In this document: positions 29,653 through 38,900 of the stretch, piece by piece
Layout of the letters: the number at the start of each line of letters is the position of its first letter
How positions within the stretch are numbered: the stretch's first letter is position 1
Assembly: GCF_002742625.1 (NCBI RefSeq)
Contig: NZ_PEBF01000001.1
Coordinates: 4,960,001-5,024,000, forward strand
Reading direction: 5' to 3'
Length of the DNA stretch: 64,000 nt
Origin: Caulobacter sp. FWC2
GTDB taxonomy: Bacteria > Pseudomonadota > Alphaproteobacteria > Caulobacterales > Caulobacteraceae
The notes under the pieces: generated by a model
Seen by the model: the letters and a program-made list of their open reading frames with translations, nothing else
The model's database searches: none
Told to the model about the DNA's origin: nothing
Program-made: the position numbers and the translations under genes

Positions 29653-29749
29653 GCCGCTCAGCGGACTCGCTAGAGGATCAGCAACAACACCGGATGCAAT
29701 TTTTCTGCGGGTCGAATTTAGCGCGGCTGATAGCCCGGGCCGACGACGC

Positions 29750-30190
29750 TCAGCAGGGCTCGATGGCCGCGTGGGCGCCATGCAGCAGGTCGGCGACGGT
29801 GATCTGGCCCAGGCGGTCGTGCGCCGCGCGGTCGGCGGCGGTGATGGCGGCGCGGACGGCGTCGGGGATCTTCTCGCCGACCGGGCAACCCTTGACGCCC
29901 TTGGGCGCCACGCCGAGATGGGCGCAGCCGTTGACGGCCTTCAGCACGACGTCGAGCGTAATGGTGTCCGCCGGCTTCAGCAGCCAGGCGCCGCCATTGG
30001 CCCCGGCCCGCGCGCCGATCAGCCCGGCCTTGCCCAGCATGGCCGTGACCCGGCGCACCACGACCGGATTGGTCGGGACCGAGGCGGCCAGTTCGGCGCT
30101 GGCCACGGCGCGGTCAGCCGAAAACGCCTGCTTGTGAGCCAAGTAGGCGAGGGCATGCGCTGCGACGGGAAATTTCTGGCTGTCGGACAT
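29750..30190 (-). CDS. Rrf2 family transcriptional regulator
   Basis: A 146-residue winged-helix regulator. ATG 30190 is chosen because GGTAGAG lies just upstream; the longer open frame is not Rrf2-like. The DNA-binding part includes ASAELAASVPTNPVVVRRVTAMLGKAGLIGARAGANGGAWLLKPADTITL, typical of Rrf2. Two Cys in the middle (NGC and KGCPVG) are 12 residues apart and a third is at the C-terminus. That is not the IscR/NsrR cluster spacing, so it looks more like a YwnA-type thiol or redox sensor. Probable target: the flavodoxin-like gene downstream. Confidence 0.88.
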   Translation of the reverse strand: MSDSQKFPVAAHALAYLAHKQAFSADRAVASAELAASVPTNPVVVRRVTAMLGKAGLIGARAGANGGAWLLKPADTITLDVVLKAVNGCAHLGVAPKGVKGCPVGEKIPDAVRAAITAADRAAHDRLGQITVADLLHGAHAAIEPC

Positions 30191-30390
30191 CTCTACCGGG
30201 GAACGTAAGGTGGCCGCCCGCGCGTTCAACTGCAAATCGTTGCGAGCCCGAAGCAAATCTCGCCCAAGGCAAGAACCCGGGGCGACGTCGGGTGATGATT
30301 GTACCCGTCGCGGTTTGGGTGTATCGCGCCGCGCTTGATCGCGATATGGGTCGGCTCCAGGCGTTGTGCGTGGGCGCCCGGAGGGATTGA

Positions 30391-32412
30391 ATGGCTTCCG
30401 AAGCCCCCGGCGCTTCCACTTCCGCCAATGCATCCGGTTCGGATTGCACGCCCGCGTCCAACGACATCCCTCATCAGGACGGCGGTCCGCCGAACGGCGG
30501 TGGTCACGGCCCTAACGTGAAGGGGCACGGCTTCTTTGCGTTGGCCCTGGGATCCATCGGTATCGTCTTCGGCGATATCGGCACCAGTCCGCTCTACGCC
30601 TTCAAGGAAGCGCTGGCCGCCGCAGCCCATGACGGGGTGACGCGCGGCGAGATCTTCGGCGTGGTGTCGCTGGCGATCTGGGCGCTGATCCTGATCGTGA
30701 CCCTGAAATATGTTGTCTTCATCATGCGCGCCGACAACAAGGGCGAGGGCGGGGTGCTGTCGCTGATGGCCCTGGCTCAGCACGCCATCGGCCGGCGGAC
30801 CACCCTGGTCTTCGCCCTGGGCGTCGCCGGCGCGGCGCTGTTCTACGGTGACGCGGTGATCACCCCCGCCATGTCGGTGCTGTCCGCCGTCGAGGGCCTG
30901 CGCACCATTCCAAGCCTTGAGCACGGCGTGACCAACCAGGTCGTGCTGCTGATCGCGACGGTCATGCTGCTGGGCCTGTTCTTCATCCAGAGCCGCGGCA
31001 CAGCCAAGGTCGGCGCGCTTTTCGGCCCGATCTGCGCGGTGTGGTTCCTGTCGATGTTCGCCCTCGGCGCCTGGCACCTGGCCTCTTATCCGACGATCCT
31101 GCAGGCGATCAGCCCACACCACGCGGTGCAGTTCCTGGCCCATCACGGCATGGCGGGCTTCGTCGTGCTGGGCGCGGTCTTCCTGACCGTGACGGGCGCG
31201 GAAGCCCTGTCGGCCGACATGGGCCATTTCGGGCGCTGGCCGATCCAGGCGGCCTGGAACTTCTTCGTCCTGCCCTGCCTGATCATCAATTATCTGGGCC
31301 AAGGCGCCTTCGCCCTGGCCACGTTCGACGCCACCGTGGCGGTCGGCAAGCCGTTCCCCGAGCTGAACTGGTTCTTCGAAATGGCGCCGGAAGTCCTGCG
31401 CCTGCCTCTGGTGCTGCTGGCCGGCGCGGCCACGGTCATCGCCAGCCAGGCTGTGATCACCGGCGCCTTTTCCCTGACCCAGCAGGCCATCCAACTGGGC
31501 CTGCTGCCGCGCATGGACGTCCGCCGCACCTCCGAAACGCAGTCGGGCCAGATCTTCGTGCCGCAGCTCAATACGATGCTGCTGGTCGGGGTCATGGCCA
31601 TCATGCTGACCTTCCAGACCTCGTCCGCCCTGGCTCACGCCTACGGGCTGGCGGTGACCGGCACCATGGTGGTCACCACCTGCATGGCCTTCATCGTCAT
31701 GCGCCGCCTGTGGAAGTGGAGCCTGCCCGCGTCGCTGTGCTTCCTCATTCCGTTCATGGCGCTGGACCTGACCTTCCTCAGCGCAAACGCCCTGCGCTTC
31801 TTCACCGGCGGCTGGCTGCCGGTGCTGATCGGGGCCGCGCTGTTCACGGTCATGGCCACCTGGGTGCAGGGCAGCCAGATCCTGACGAACAAGACGCGTC
31901 GCGACAGCGTCCCGCTGGGCGACCTGATGGAGATCCTGCGCGCCCGCGCCCCGCACCGCGCGCCTGGCACGGCGATCTTCCTGACCTCCGACCCGGACAT
32001 GACCCCGGTCGCGCTGATGCATAACCTCAAGCACAACAAGGTGCTGCACGAGCGCAACGTCATCCTGACTGTCCGCACGGCCGATACGCCCCGCGTCGCC
32101 GAGGACGACCGGGTCAAGATCGAGAAGGTCAACGACGACTTCAAGAAGGTCATCGTCAACTACGGCTTCATGGAAAGCCCGAACATTCCCAAGGCGCTGG
32201 CGGTCTGCCGCAAGCAGGGGCTGAAGTTCGACATCATGGCCACCAGCTTCTTCCTGGGGCGTCGCTCGATCATTCCGTCGGCCAACAGCGGCATGCCGCT
32301 ATGGCAGGATCGGCTGTACATCTACCTGATGAGAAACGCCGCCAACCCGACGGACTTCTTCAAGATCCCGCCCGGCCGCGTCGTCGAGCTGGGCGCTCAG
32401 GTCACCGTCTAA
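30391..32412 (+). CDS. kup: Kup-type potassium uptake transporter
   Basis: Constitutive K+ importer of the inner membrane (KUP/HAK/KT family). The 673-residue protein starts at ATG 30391 with GGAGGGA upstream. A hydrophilic N-terminus of about 48 residues precedes the family block ALGSIGIVFGDIGTSPLYAFKEAL. About 12 membrane helices follow, with MRADNKGEGGVLSLMALA and FYGDAVITPAMSVLSAVEG, then a soluble C-terminal domain (about 520-673). In the gap upstream, ATCGCG-N11-CGCGAT (30322-30344) is a weak palindrome. Confidence 0.96.
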   Translation: MASEAPGASTSANASGSDCTPASNDIPHQDGGPPNGGGHGPNVKGHGFFALALGSIGIVFGDIGTSPLYAFKEALAAAAHDGVTRGEIFGVVSLAIWALILIVTLKYVVFIMRADNKGEGGVLSLMALAQHAIGRRTTLVFALGVAGAALFYGDAVITPAMSVLSAVEGLRTIPSLEHGVTNQVVLLIATVMLLGLFFIQSRGTAKVGALFGPICAVWFLSMFALGAWHLASYPTILQAISPHHAVQFLAHHGMAGFVVLGAVFLTVTGAEALSADMGHFGRWPIQAAWNFFVLPCLIINYLGQGAFALATFDATVAVGKPFPELNWFFEMAPEVLRLPLVLLAGAATVIASQAVITGAFSLTQQAIQLGLLPRMDVRRTSETQSGQIFVPQLNTMLLVGVMAIMLTFQTSSALAHAYGLAVTGTMVVTTCMAFIVMRRLWKWSLPASLCFLIPFMALDLTFLSANALRFFTGGWLPVLIGAALFTVMATWVQGSQILTNKTRRDSVPLGDLMEILRARAPHRAPGTAIFLTSDPDMTPVALMHNLKHNKVLHERNVILTVRTADTPRVAEDDRVKIEKVNDDFKKVIVNYGFMESPNIPKALAVCRKQGLKFDIMATSFFLGRRSIIPSANSGMPLWQDRLYIYLMRNAANPTDFFKIPPGRVVELGAQVTV

Positions 32413-32425
32413 GAGATATCCCGGC

Positions 32426-32788
32426 ATGGAAACGACCCTGCGCGTGCTGGGCGACGGTCTGTCGATCGCCGCCCTGGCCATTATCGCCGCCACCGCCCAG
32501 GGCGCGTGGAAGCAGATCCCCAAGGACACCGCGATCCCGATGCTTTGGAGCCGCGATGGCAAGCCGACCGTGAGCGCGCCGAGGGCCGTCGGACTGCTGG
32601 CCATCCCGCTGGTCTCGGTCGTCGTGATGCTGTCGTTTACCGCGACCCAGGCGACGTTCACCGACGATCCGATGCAGGCGATCATCATCTTCCTGGTCCG
32701 CGCCACGCTGGGCGCCAGCCTGGCCCTGAGCCAGCTTTTCCACCTGCGGTTCGTCATGAAGACGTTGCAGGAAGAGGGTCAGCTTTAG
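32426..32788 (+). CDS. Small membrane protein, DUF1648-like
   Basis: A 120-residue protein with three hydrophobic segments (about 8-26, 54-75, 85-104). The sequence IPMLWSRDGKPTVSAPRAVGLLAIPLV between helices 1 and 2 resembles the DUF1648 (SdpI N-terminal) signature, where a short loop with Trp and Gly precedes a second helix. It lies 13 bases after kup and is probably co-transcribed. Function unknown; a link to K+ uptake is only positional. Confidence 0.7.
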   Translation: METTLRVLGDGLSIAALAIIAATAQGAWKQIPKDTAIPMLWSRDGKPTVSAPRAVGLLAIPLVSVVVMLSFTATQATFTDDPMQAIIIFLVRATLGASLALSQLFHLRFVMKTLQEEGQL

Positions 32789-32883
32789 GGGGCGGCCACG
32801 GCCACCCCTATTTGCCCTTGACCCGCGTCGCCTTTCGCCGTTGAAGGCGCGCGACTTTGTGTTTCTCCGAAAGGACCCCGCCC

Positions 32884-34110
32884 ATGGCCGACAAGTCCGT
32901 GAAGAAGGTCGTGCTCGCCTATTCGGGCGGCCTCGACACCTCGATCATCCTCAAGTGGCTGCAGACCGAGTACGGCGCGGAGGTCATCACCTTCACGGCG
33001 GACCTTGGCCAGGGCGAAGAGATCGAACCGGCGCGCGCCAAGGCGCTGGCCGCCGGCGTCAAGCCCGAGAACATCTTCATCGAGGACGTGCGCGAGGAAT
33101 TCGTCCGCGACTTCGTGTTCCCGATGTTCCGCGCCAACACGGTCTATGAAGGCCAGTACCTGCTGGGCACCTCGATCGCGCGCCCGTTGATCGCCAAGAA
33201 GCAGATCGAGATCGCCCGCAAGATGGGCGCCGACGCCGTCAGCCACGGCGCGACCGGCAAGGGCAACGACCAGGTCCGTTTCGAGCTCGGCTATTACGGC
33301 CTGGAACCCGACATCACCGTGATCGCTCCCTGGCGCGAGTGGGACTTCAAGTCCCGCGAAGCCCTGCTGGACTTCGCCGAGAAGCACCAGATCCAGATCA
33401 CCAAGGACAAGCGCGGCGAGGCGCCTTTCTCGGTCGACGCCAACCTGCTGCACAGCTCGTCGGAAGGTAAGGTCCTGGAAGATCCGGCGGTCGAGGCCCC
33501 CGAGTTCGTCCACATGCGCACCATCGCTCCCGAGGATGCGCCGGATCAGCCGACCGTCATCACCATCGACTTCGAGAAGGGCGACCCGGTCGCCATCGAC
33601 GGCGTGGCGATGAGCCCGGCGACGCTGCTGACCAAGCTGAACGAGCTGGGCCGCGACAACGGCGTCGGCCGCCTGGACCTGGTCGAGAACCGCTTCGTCG
33701 GCATGAAGTCGCGCGGCGTCTACGAGACCCCGGGCGGCACGATCCTGCTGGCCGCCCACCGCGGCATCGAGAGCATCACGCTGGACCGCGGCGCCATGCA
33801 CCTGAAGGACGAGCTGATGCCGAAGTACGCCGAGCTGGTGTACAATGGCTTCTGGTTCACCCCGGAGCGCGAGATGCTGCAGGCCGCCATCGACTACAGC
33901 CAGCAGAAGGTCGCCGGCCAGGTGCGCGTGAAGCTCTACAAGGGCAATGTCACGGTCATCGGCCGCAGCAGCCCCTACTCGCTGTACGACCAGGACCTGG
34001 TCACCTTCGAGGAAGGCAAGGTCGCCTACGACCACCGCGACGCCGGCGGCTTCATCAAGCTGAACGCCCTTCGCCTGCGCGTGTTGGCCAAGCGCGACAA
34101 GCGCGGCTAG
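32884..34110 (+). CDS. argG: Argininosuccinate synthase
   Basis: Joins citrulline and aspartate using ATP in arginine biosynthesis. The protein is 408 residues. ATG 32884 has AAAGGA upstream; an earlier in-frame start would add a non-homologous stretch. The ATP-binding P-loop is AYSGGLDTS near residue 12. Substrate-binding blocks: [21 protein letters not shown] and [10 protein letters not shown]. argH is not in this window. Confidence 0.98.
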   Translation: MADKSVKKVVLAYSGGLDTSIILKWLQTEYGAEVITFTADLGQGEEIEPARAKALAAGVKPENIFIEDVREEFVRDFVFPMFRANTVYEGQYLLGTSIARPLIAKKQIEIARKMGADAVSHGATGKGNDQVRFELGYYGLEPDITVIAPWREWDFKSREALLDFAEKHQIQITKDKRGEAPFSVDANLLHSSSEGKVLEDPAVEAPEFVHMRTIAPEDAPDQPTVITIDFEKGDPVAIDGVAMSPATLLTKLNELGRDNGVGRLDLVENRFVGMKSRGVYETPGGTILLAAHRGIESITLDRGAMHLKDELMPKYAELVYNGFWFTPEREMLQAAIDYSQQKVAGQVRVKLYKGNVTVIGRSSPYSLYDQDLVTFEEGKVAYDHRDAGGFIKLNALRLRVLAKRDKRG

Positions 34111-34114
34111 CGAC

Positions 34115-34849
34115 ATGGCGGCAACGAGAGACGTTGCTGCTTACCTACCGGCCGCCGCGATCGGGACGATCGCGGTGTGCCTGTCGATCGTCGGACACGA
34201 GACGATCGGCCATGGCGGCGCCTGCCTCGCGGCGGGCGGCCATGTCACTCTGCTCAATATCGTCGACTTCCGCTGCAGCCTGGCGCGGCCGGGGATCGAT
34301 CTGGCGGGTACGGTCGGCAACCTCGTGCTGGTCCTGGCCGGCCTGATCCTGGCGTGGCCCCGGTCCGCCAGCGGAGCGCGCCTGCTGGGTCTGGCGCTGT
34401 TCGCCTTCAACGCCTTCTGGATCGCCGGCTACCTGATCTATGCGGGCGTGCTGAACGTCGGCGACTGGGTCTATCCGGCCGAAACCTTCGTGCCGGGCCT
34501 GCCCTGGCGGCCGATCGCGGTCGTGATCGGGGTCGGACTCTATGCCCTGACCATGAACCGCATCGCGGTCCTCACGCCGCCCGCGGCCGCGCGTCCGCTG
34601 AGAACCGCCTATGTCGCTGGAGCGATGGCCACGGTGCTGGCCGCCGCGCTCTACGCCCCGGCGCGCGGTCACGTCATCCAGGCGGCGGCGATCGAGATCG
34701 GCCTGGCGTCGCTGGGGCTATGGTTCGCCGTCCGCCGGGCGCGGGGCGCGGGCGACTGGACGTCGCCGACCTCACGGGTCTGGACCGTGGTGGCGCTGAT
34801 CCTGTTCATCGCCGTCGCGGCGATCCAGGGACCTGGCCTGCCGCGCTAA
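34115..34849 (+). CDS. Multi-pass membrane protein with HETIGH motif
   Basis: A 244-residue protein with six or seven hydrophobic segments. Near the N-terminus, VGHETIGHGGACLAAGG resembles the zinc site of M50-type membrane metalloproteases, but with one extra residue (HE-x3-H instead of HE-x2-H). Whether it binds metal is uncertain. It starts five bases after argG and may be translated from the same mRNA. No confident family; the protease resemblance is tentative. Confidence 0.65.
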   Translation: MAATRDVAAYLPAAAIGTIAVCLSIVGHETIGHGGACLAAGGHVTLLNIVDFRCSLARPGIDLAGTVGNLVLVLAGLILAWPRSASGARLLGLALFAFNAFWIAGYLIYAGVLNVGDWVYPAETFVPGLPWRPIAVVIGVGLYALTMNRIAVLTPPAAARPLRTAYVAGAMATVLAAALYAPARGHVIQAAAIEIGLASLGLWFAVRRARGAGDWTSPTSRVWTVVALILFIAVAAIQGPGLPR

Positions 34850-34858
34850 GCTCGACCT

Positions 34859-35059
34859 TCACACCCGGTTGTACGGATAGCGATCCCGGATGATCCGCTG
34901 GAAGAACCGCCCCTTCGACGGCGCGCGCAGGAAGGCCTGGCTGATCCGCTCGGGGACGCCGACATAGACGTACTCGTCGCCGTCGTGGAACGTGACGAAT
35001 AGCTTGCCGTGTTCGGGGGTGTAGTCGATCTCGGCGATCGCCGTGGAGTCCACACGCAT
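34859..35059 (-). CDS. KTSC domain protein
   Basis: A 66-residue single-domain protein. ATG 35059 has GGAGG nine bases upstream. The sequence is a complete KTSC domain: STAIAEIDYTPEHGKLFVTFHDGDEYVYVGVPERISQAFLRAPSKGRFF, a small beta-rich fold also found attached to some lysyl-tRNA synthetases and phage proteins. Function is unknown. It converges on the HETIGH gene with nine bases between stops and is divergent from the MAPEG gene. Confidence 0.88.
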   Translation of the reverse strand: MRVDSTAIAEIDYTPEHGKLFVTFHDGDEYVYVGVPERISQAFLRAPSKGRFFQRIIRDRYPYNRV

Positions 35060-35250
35060 AGCTTCAAGCCTCCGCGAATGAGGATCGTCAGACTTAGGAG
35101 CGAATGAGCGCCGGGAGGGTTCCCGGAGCGCTCCGCGCGGCGAAGGCGACGCCCTTTGCTCTAGGCGCTGGCGGGAGGCGTGCAAACTCAGGGCGAATAC
35201 GGCTAGGGTTTCCCCCGAAGCGGCATGAGTCCGCGGGAGGAACACAAGAG

Positions 35251-35658
35251 ATGCATCAGTCCCACGCGCTCGTGGCCATCGTCACCCTGGTCTCGCTGCT
35301 GGTCTATGCCTGGATGATCTTCCGGATCGGCGGGGCGCGGCGGCGCTCGGGCATCGACGCCCCGGCCATGACCGGCCACCCCGAGCTGGAGCGCCATCTG
35401 CGCGTTCAGGCCAACACCGTCGAGTGGCTGGTCATCTATCTGCCGTCGCTGTGGTTGTTCGCGATCTACTGGAACGACCTGATCGCCGCCGCGCTGGGCG
35501 TCGTCTGGATCATCGGCCGGATCGTCTACGCCCTCGGCTACGCCGCCGACCCGAAGAAGCGCGAGGTCGGCTTCATCATCCAGGCCCTGGCCACCGCCGT
35601 CCTGCTGTTCGGCGCCCTGGGCCGGGCGGTCTACGTTCTGGTGGTGATCGGGAACTAG
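35251..35658 (+). CDS. MAPEG family membrane protein
   Basis: A 135-residue protein with four hydrophobic segments, from ATG 35251 with GGGAGGAA upstream. MAPEG signature: HLRVQANTVEWLVIYLPSLWLFA, with the Arg-x-x-Ala-Asn-x-x-Glu pattern that binds glutathione, and GRIVYALGYAADPKKR. In eukaryotes this family includes microsomal glutathione transferases; bacterial substrates are unknown. It is followed at once by a LysE-type exporter. Confidence 0.9.
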   Translation: MHQSHALVAIVTLVSLLVYAWMIFRIGGARRRSGIDAPAMTGHPELERHLRVQANTVEWLVIYLPSLWLFAIYWNDLIAAALGVVWIIGRIVYALGYAADPKKREVGFIIQALATAVLLFGALGRAVYVLVVIGN

Positions 35659-35701
35659 CTTGAGCTTGGAAGGCCATGGCGCGGCGGACTATACCCGCGC
35701 C

Positions 35702-36334
35702 ATGGACCACCTGCCCGTCGATCCCGCCCGCTATGGCGCCTTCCTGGTCGCCATGTTCGTCATGGCCATCACGCCAGGGCCTGCCAACCTGTTCGCCATC
35801 GCCACAGGCATGGAGCGCGGCAAGGGGGCGGCGCTGATCAGCGTCGTCGGCATGAACACCGCCACCCTGGTCTGGTTCACCGGCTCCGCCCTGGGTCTGG
35901 GCGCGCTGATCCTGGCCTTCCCCAAGGCGTTCCACATCCTGGCCTGGGCCGGCGCGGCCTATCTGGTCTGGCTGGGCCTGAAATCGCTGTGGGCCGGTAT
36001 CAAGAACGTTGAGAGCCACGCCACGGCCACGGTGCGGGCGGGACGTTCGGCCTTCCTCGACGGCTTCATGGTCCAGATCGCCAATCCGAAGATCCTGCTG
36101 TTCTTCTCGGGGGTGCTGCCGCCGTTCCTGGACATCAAGCGGCCTCTCGCCCCGCAGCTGATCATGTTCGCCTGCGCCACGATCGGCATGGACCTGATCA
36201 GCATGTCGTCCTACGGCTTGGGCGGGGCCGCCTTGTCGACCCGGATGAACGAGCCCGGCTTCCGCCGCGGCTTCGCGATCCTGGTTGGCATCCTTCTGAT
36301 CACGGCGGCCGTACTTATCTTGTCCAGAGGCTGA
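35702..36334 (+). CDS. LysE/RhtB family exporter
   Basis: A 210-residue protein with six hydrophobic segments. ATG 35702 is chosen; a TTG at 35660 would add 14 residues and cannot be excluded. Family blocks: AMFVMAITPGPANLFAIATG and FMVQIANPKILLFFSGVLPPF, typical of exporters of amino acids or related metabolites. It lies 43 bases after the MAPEG gene. A hairpin (GTTTCGCC/GGCGAAAC, 36338-36373) follows the stop. Confidence 0.9.
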   Translation: MDHLPVDPARYGAFLVAMFVMAITPGPANLFAIATGMERGKGAALISVVGMNTATLVWFTGSALGLGALILAFPKAFHILAWAGAAYLVWLGLKSLWAGIKNVESHATATVRAGRSAFLDGFMVQIANPKILLFFSGVLPPFLDIKRPLAPQLIMFACATIGMDLISMSSYGLGGAALSTRMNEPGFRRGFAILVGILLITAAVLILSRG

Positions 36335-36431
36335 ATAGTTTCGCCGCCGCATCAAACTGCGCCTTGGCGAAACCACAAAGCCCCGCCAGAGTTGTCCTAA
36401 GTACCAAGGACTCCGCTTGAAGGAGCAGCTC

Positions 36432-37025
36432 ATGTCCATGAAGAAGGTCGCCATCGCCGCGGCGCTGGTCATCGCGGCCGGCCTCTCGGCCTGCGCCACG
36501 CCTACGCCATACCAACCCAGGATGTCCGCCAGCTCGACCGCCGGCGGCTTCTCCGAGCAGAAGCTGGAAGGCGACCGCTATCGCGTGTCGTTCGCCGGCA
36601 ACAGCCTGACCTCGCGCGATACGGTCGAGCGCTATCTGCTCTATCGGTCGGCCGAGCTGACCGTGCAGCAGGGCTACGACTGGTTCGAGACCGCCGACCA
36701 CCGCACCGACAAGACCTCGCGCTCTTACGTCGAGCCCGATCCGTTCATGCGCCCGGGCTTCGGCTACGGCTACCCGTACGGCTACTGGCGCCCGGCCTGG
36801 CGTTACTACGGCGGCGCGTACGGCTGGCGCAGCTGGGACCCCTTCTGGGGGGACCCCTTCTTCGCCGACCGCGCCCAGATCCGCACCGTCGAGCGGTTCG
36901 AGGCCGGGGCCGAGATCGTGATGCACAAGGGCAGGAAGCCGGAAGGCGACCCGCGCGCCTACGACGCCCGCGAGATCATGAGCAACCTGGCCAGCGCCAT
37001 CCAGCGCCCGGTTCCGGGTAAGTAA
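36432..37025 (+). CDS. CC0125/CC1285 family lipoprotein
   Basis: A 197-residue protein from ATG 36432 with AGGAGC six bases upstream. It has a lipoprotein signal peptide with lipobox LSAC (Cys21). The conserved core follows: DRYRVSFAGNSLTSRDTVERYLLYRSAELTVQQGYDWF. A Tyr/Trp/Gly-rich stretch (about 112-138) precedes the end. This matches the lipoprotein family named after Caulobacter loci CC0125 and CC1285. Probably anchored in the outer membrane; function unknown. Confidence 0.88.
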   Translation: MSMKKVAIAAALVIAAGLSACATPTPYQPRMSASSTAGGFSEQKLEGDRYRVSFAGNSLTSRDTVERYLLYRSAELTVQQGYDWFETADHRTDKTSRSYVEPDPFMRPGFGYGYPYGYWRPAWRYYGGAYGWRSWDPFWGDPFFADRAQIRTVERFEAGAEIVMHKGRKPEGDPRAYDAREIMSNLASAIQRPVPGK

Positions 37026-37033
37026 GAAAAGCG

Positions 37034-37139
37034 CCCTTCCCCCTTGATGGGGGAAGGGTCGGGGATGGGGGTGATGCGGCGGTTCCGCTTCATCGCCCCT
37101 ACACCCCCACCCAACCCTCCCCCATCAAGGGGGAGGGCT
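37034..37139. repeat. Paired inverted hairpins (type 3), bidirectional terminator
   Basis: Left hairpin CCCTTCCCCC-TTGAT-GGGGGAAGGG (37034-37058), followed on the minus strand by CGCTTTTCTT. Right hairpin CCCTCCCCC-ATCAA-GGGGGAGGG (37115-37137), followed on the plus strand by CTTTTTATT. The two are inverted copies between convergent genes; each terminates one strand. Confidence 0.85.
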
Positions 37140-37151
37140 TTTTATTGCGCC

Positions 37152-37934
37152 TTAGCGCGGCGCCATGCGGATGCCGCCGTCGAGGCGCACGTCCTCGCCG
37201 TTGAAGTAGTCGTTGGTGATCATCGTCAGGGCCAGGTGGGCGTACTCCGCCGGGTTCCCCAGGCGCTTGGGGAACGGCACCGAGGCGGCCAGGCCCGCCT
37301 TCACGGCTTCCGGCGCGCCGTTCATCAGCGGGGTGTTGAAGATGCCCGGCAGGATGCAGTTGACGCGGATGCCTTCGCTCATCAGGTCGCGGGCGATCGG
37401 CAGGGTCATGCCGACGACGCCGCCCTTGGACGCAGAGTAGGCCGCCTGGCCCATCTGGCCATCTTCTGCCGCGACCGAGGCGGTGTTGACGATCGCGCCG
37501 CGCAGGCCGTCTTCCAGCGGCTCCAGGTCCAGCATGCCCTTCGCCGACTTGGCGATGCAGCGGAACGTACCGACCAGGTTGATCTGGATGATGCGGTCGA
37601 AGGCGTCGAGCGGGAAGTGCTTGGTCTCGCCGGTGGCCTTGTCGCGGCCGGCGGTCTTGGCCGCGTTGCCGGTGCCGGCGCAGTTCACCAGGATCCGCTC
37701 CTGGCCGTGGGCGGCGCGGGCCTTCTCGAAGCCGGCGTCGACATCGGCGTCGGACGTGACATTGACCTTGCAGAACACGCCGCCGATGTCCTTGGCGACG
37801 GCTTCGCCGGTGGCTTCGTTCATGTCGAAGATGGCGACCTTGACGCCTTGGGCGGCCAGGGCGCGGGCGGTGGCCTCGCCGAGGCCCGAAGCGCCCCCGG
37901 TGACGACGGCGGCGACGGTGTTGTCGAGTTTCAT
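37152..37934 (-). CDS. SDR, 3-hydroxyacyl-CoA dehydrogenase type 2-like
   Basis: A 260-residue NAD-dependent SDR. ATG 37934 has GAGGGA upstream. Cofactor loop TGGASGLGEA, acidic Asp after strand 2 (IFDMNE, favouring NAD), NCAGTGNAAKT, catalytic Ser in VNTASVAAEDGQ and YSASKGG. The sequence around GRDKATGETKHFPLDAFDRIIQINLVGTF is characteristic of HSD17B10-type enzymes, which oxidise 3-hydroxyacyl-CoA in fatty-acid or branched-chain degradation. Divergent from the DUF1232 gene. Confidence 0.9.
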   Translation of the reverse strand: MKLDNTVAAVVTGGASGLGEATARALAAQGVKVAIFDMNEATGEAVAKDIGGVFCKVNVTSDADVDAGFEKARAAHGQERILVNCAGTGNAAKTAGRDKATGETKHFPLDAFDRIIQINLVGTFRCIAKSAKGMLDLEPLEDGLRGAIVNTASVAAEDGQMGQAAYSASKGGVVGMTLPIARDLMSEGIRVNCILPGIFNTPLMNGAPEAVKAGLAASVPFPKRLGNPAEYAHLALTMITNDYFNGEDVRLDGGIRMAPR

Positions 37935-37989
37935 GGACGTTTCCCTCAGCTTTGCGTTTAGGATCGCTGTTGAGCAAGGGTTTAAACCG

Positions 37990-38400
37990 ATGAGCCGCGA
38001 CGCCAAACCGTCCCCCGACGTAAACGTCAACGAAGTCCTGGATCCGGCCAAGGCGCTGGTTCCCGCCACGGTGCAATTGAACGAGGAGCGGGTCGAGAAG
38101 GGTTTCCTGCCCAAGATCCGCCGGATGGCGACCAAGGTGCCGTTCGCCGCCGACGCCCTGTCGGTCTGGTGGGCTGTCCGCGATCCGGAAACGCCGACGG
38201 CGGCCAAGGGTATGATGCTGGCGGCGCTGGCCTATTTCGTACTGCCGACCGACGCCATTCCCGACATCCTGCCCGTCATCGGCTTCACCGACGACGCGGC
38301 CGTGATCGCGGGCCTGATCGCCATCCTCGGCAAGACGCTGAAGCCGCGCCACAAGGAGGCCGCCCAGGCCTTCCTGCAGCGCCTGTCCGACGACGCCTGA
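37990..38400 (+). CDS. DUF1232 (YkvA-like) membrane protein
   Basis: A 136-residue protein. The DUF1232 core is AAKGMMLAALAYFVLPTDAIPDILPVIGFTDDAAVIAGLIAILGKTLKP, with the typical PxDxIPDxxPxxGxxDD pattern and one or two membrane helices. The N-terminus (1-55) is soluble and charged. Function unknown. Divergent from the SDR with 55 bases between starts; the next gene follows 14 bases on. Confidence 0.9.
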   Translation: MSRDAKPSPDVNVNEVLDPAKALVPATVQLNEERVEKGFLPKIRRMATKVPFAADALSVWWAVRDPETPTAAKGMMLAALAYFVLPTDAIPDILPVIGFTDDAAVIAGLIAILGKTLKPRHKEAAQAFLQRLSDDA

Positions 38401-38414
38401 GCCCGGAATTCGCC

Positions 38415-38900
38415 ATGCCCATACTGCCTGCCCTGATGCTCGCCGCCGCCCTGGCCCAGAGCGCGGCCCCGCCGACCGCCGACGCCGAGGACAAGGCCGT
38501 TCTGGCCACGGCCCAGGCCTTCTTCGACGGCATGGAAAAGGCCAACCCCGACGCCCTGCGCGCCCTCGTGCTGCCTAACGCCCAATTCCTGTCCGTGCGC
38601 GAGCAGGCCGACGGGAGCGTCAAGCTGAACCGCGTCACTTTCGAGGACAGCTTCGGCAAGTCCATGACCCCCGGCGTCAAGGAATGGATGTGGTCGCCGG
38701 TGATTATCCGCCGCGGCGCCCTGGCCACCGTCACCGCCCCGTACGAGGTCAGCAAGGACGGCAAGACCCTGCACTGCGGGATCGACATCTTCACCCTGGT
38801 CAAACAGACCGATGGGGCCAAGGGCGACGGCGCCTGGAAGATCGCTAGCGTCAGCTGGACGGCGGAACCCGGCGCCTGCCCGGAACTGCGGAAGCTCTAA
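38415..38900 (+). CDS. Secreted NTF2/SnoaL-like protein
   Basis: A 161-residue protein with a signal peptide (about 1-17, cut near AQS). The rest resembles the NTF2/SnoaL-like fold: DKAVLATAQAFFDGMEKANPDALRALVLPNAQF at the start and DGAWKIASVSWTAEPGAC at the end. Two Cys (HCGID and GACPE) could pair in the periplasm. Many such domains are small-ligand binding or enzymatic; no activity can be assigned. Its stop overlaps the stop of the convergent GNAT gene. Confidence 0.75.
   Translation: MPILPALMLAAALAQSAAPPTADAEDKAVLATAQAFFDGMEKANPDALRALVLPNAQFLSVREQADGSVKLNRVTFEDSFGKSMTPGVKEWMWSPVIIRRGALATVTAPYEVSKDGKTLHCGIDIFTLVKQTDGAKGDGAWKIASVSWTAEPGACPELRKL

Noticed and set aside
30226..32049. Long open frame opposite kup
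   Set aside because: Same composition artefact; kup is unmistakable on the plus strand.
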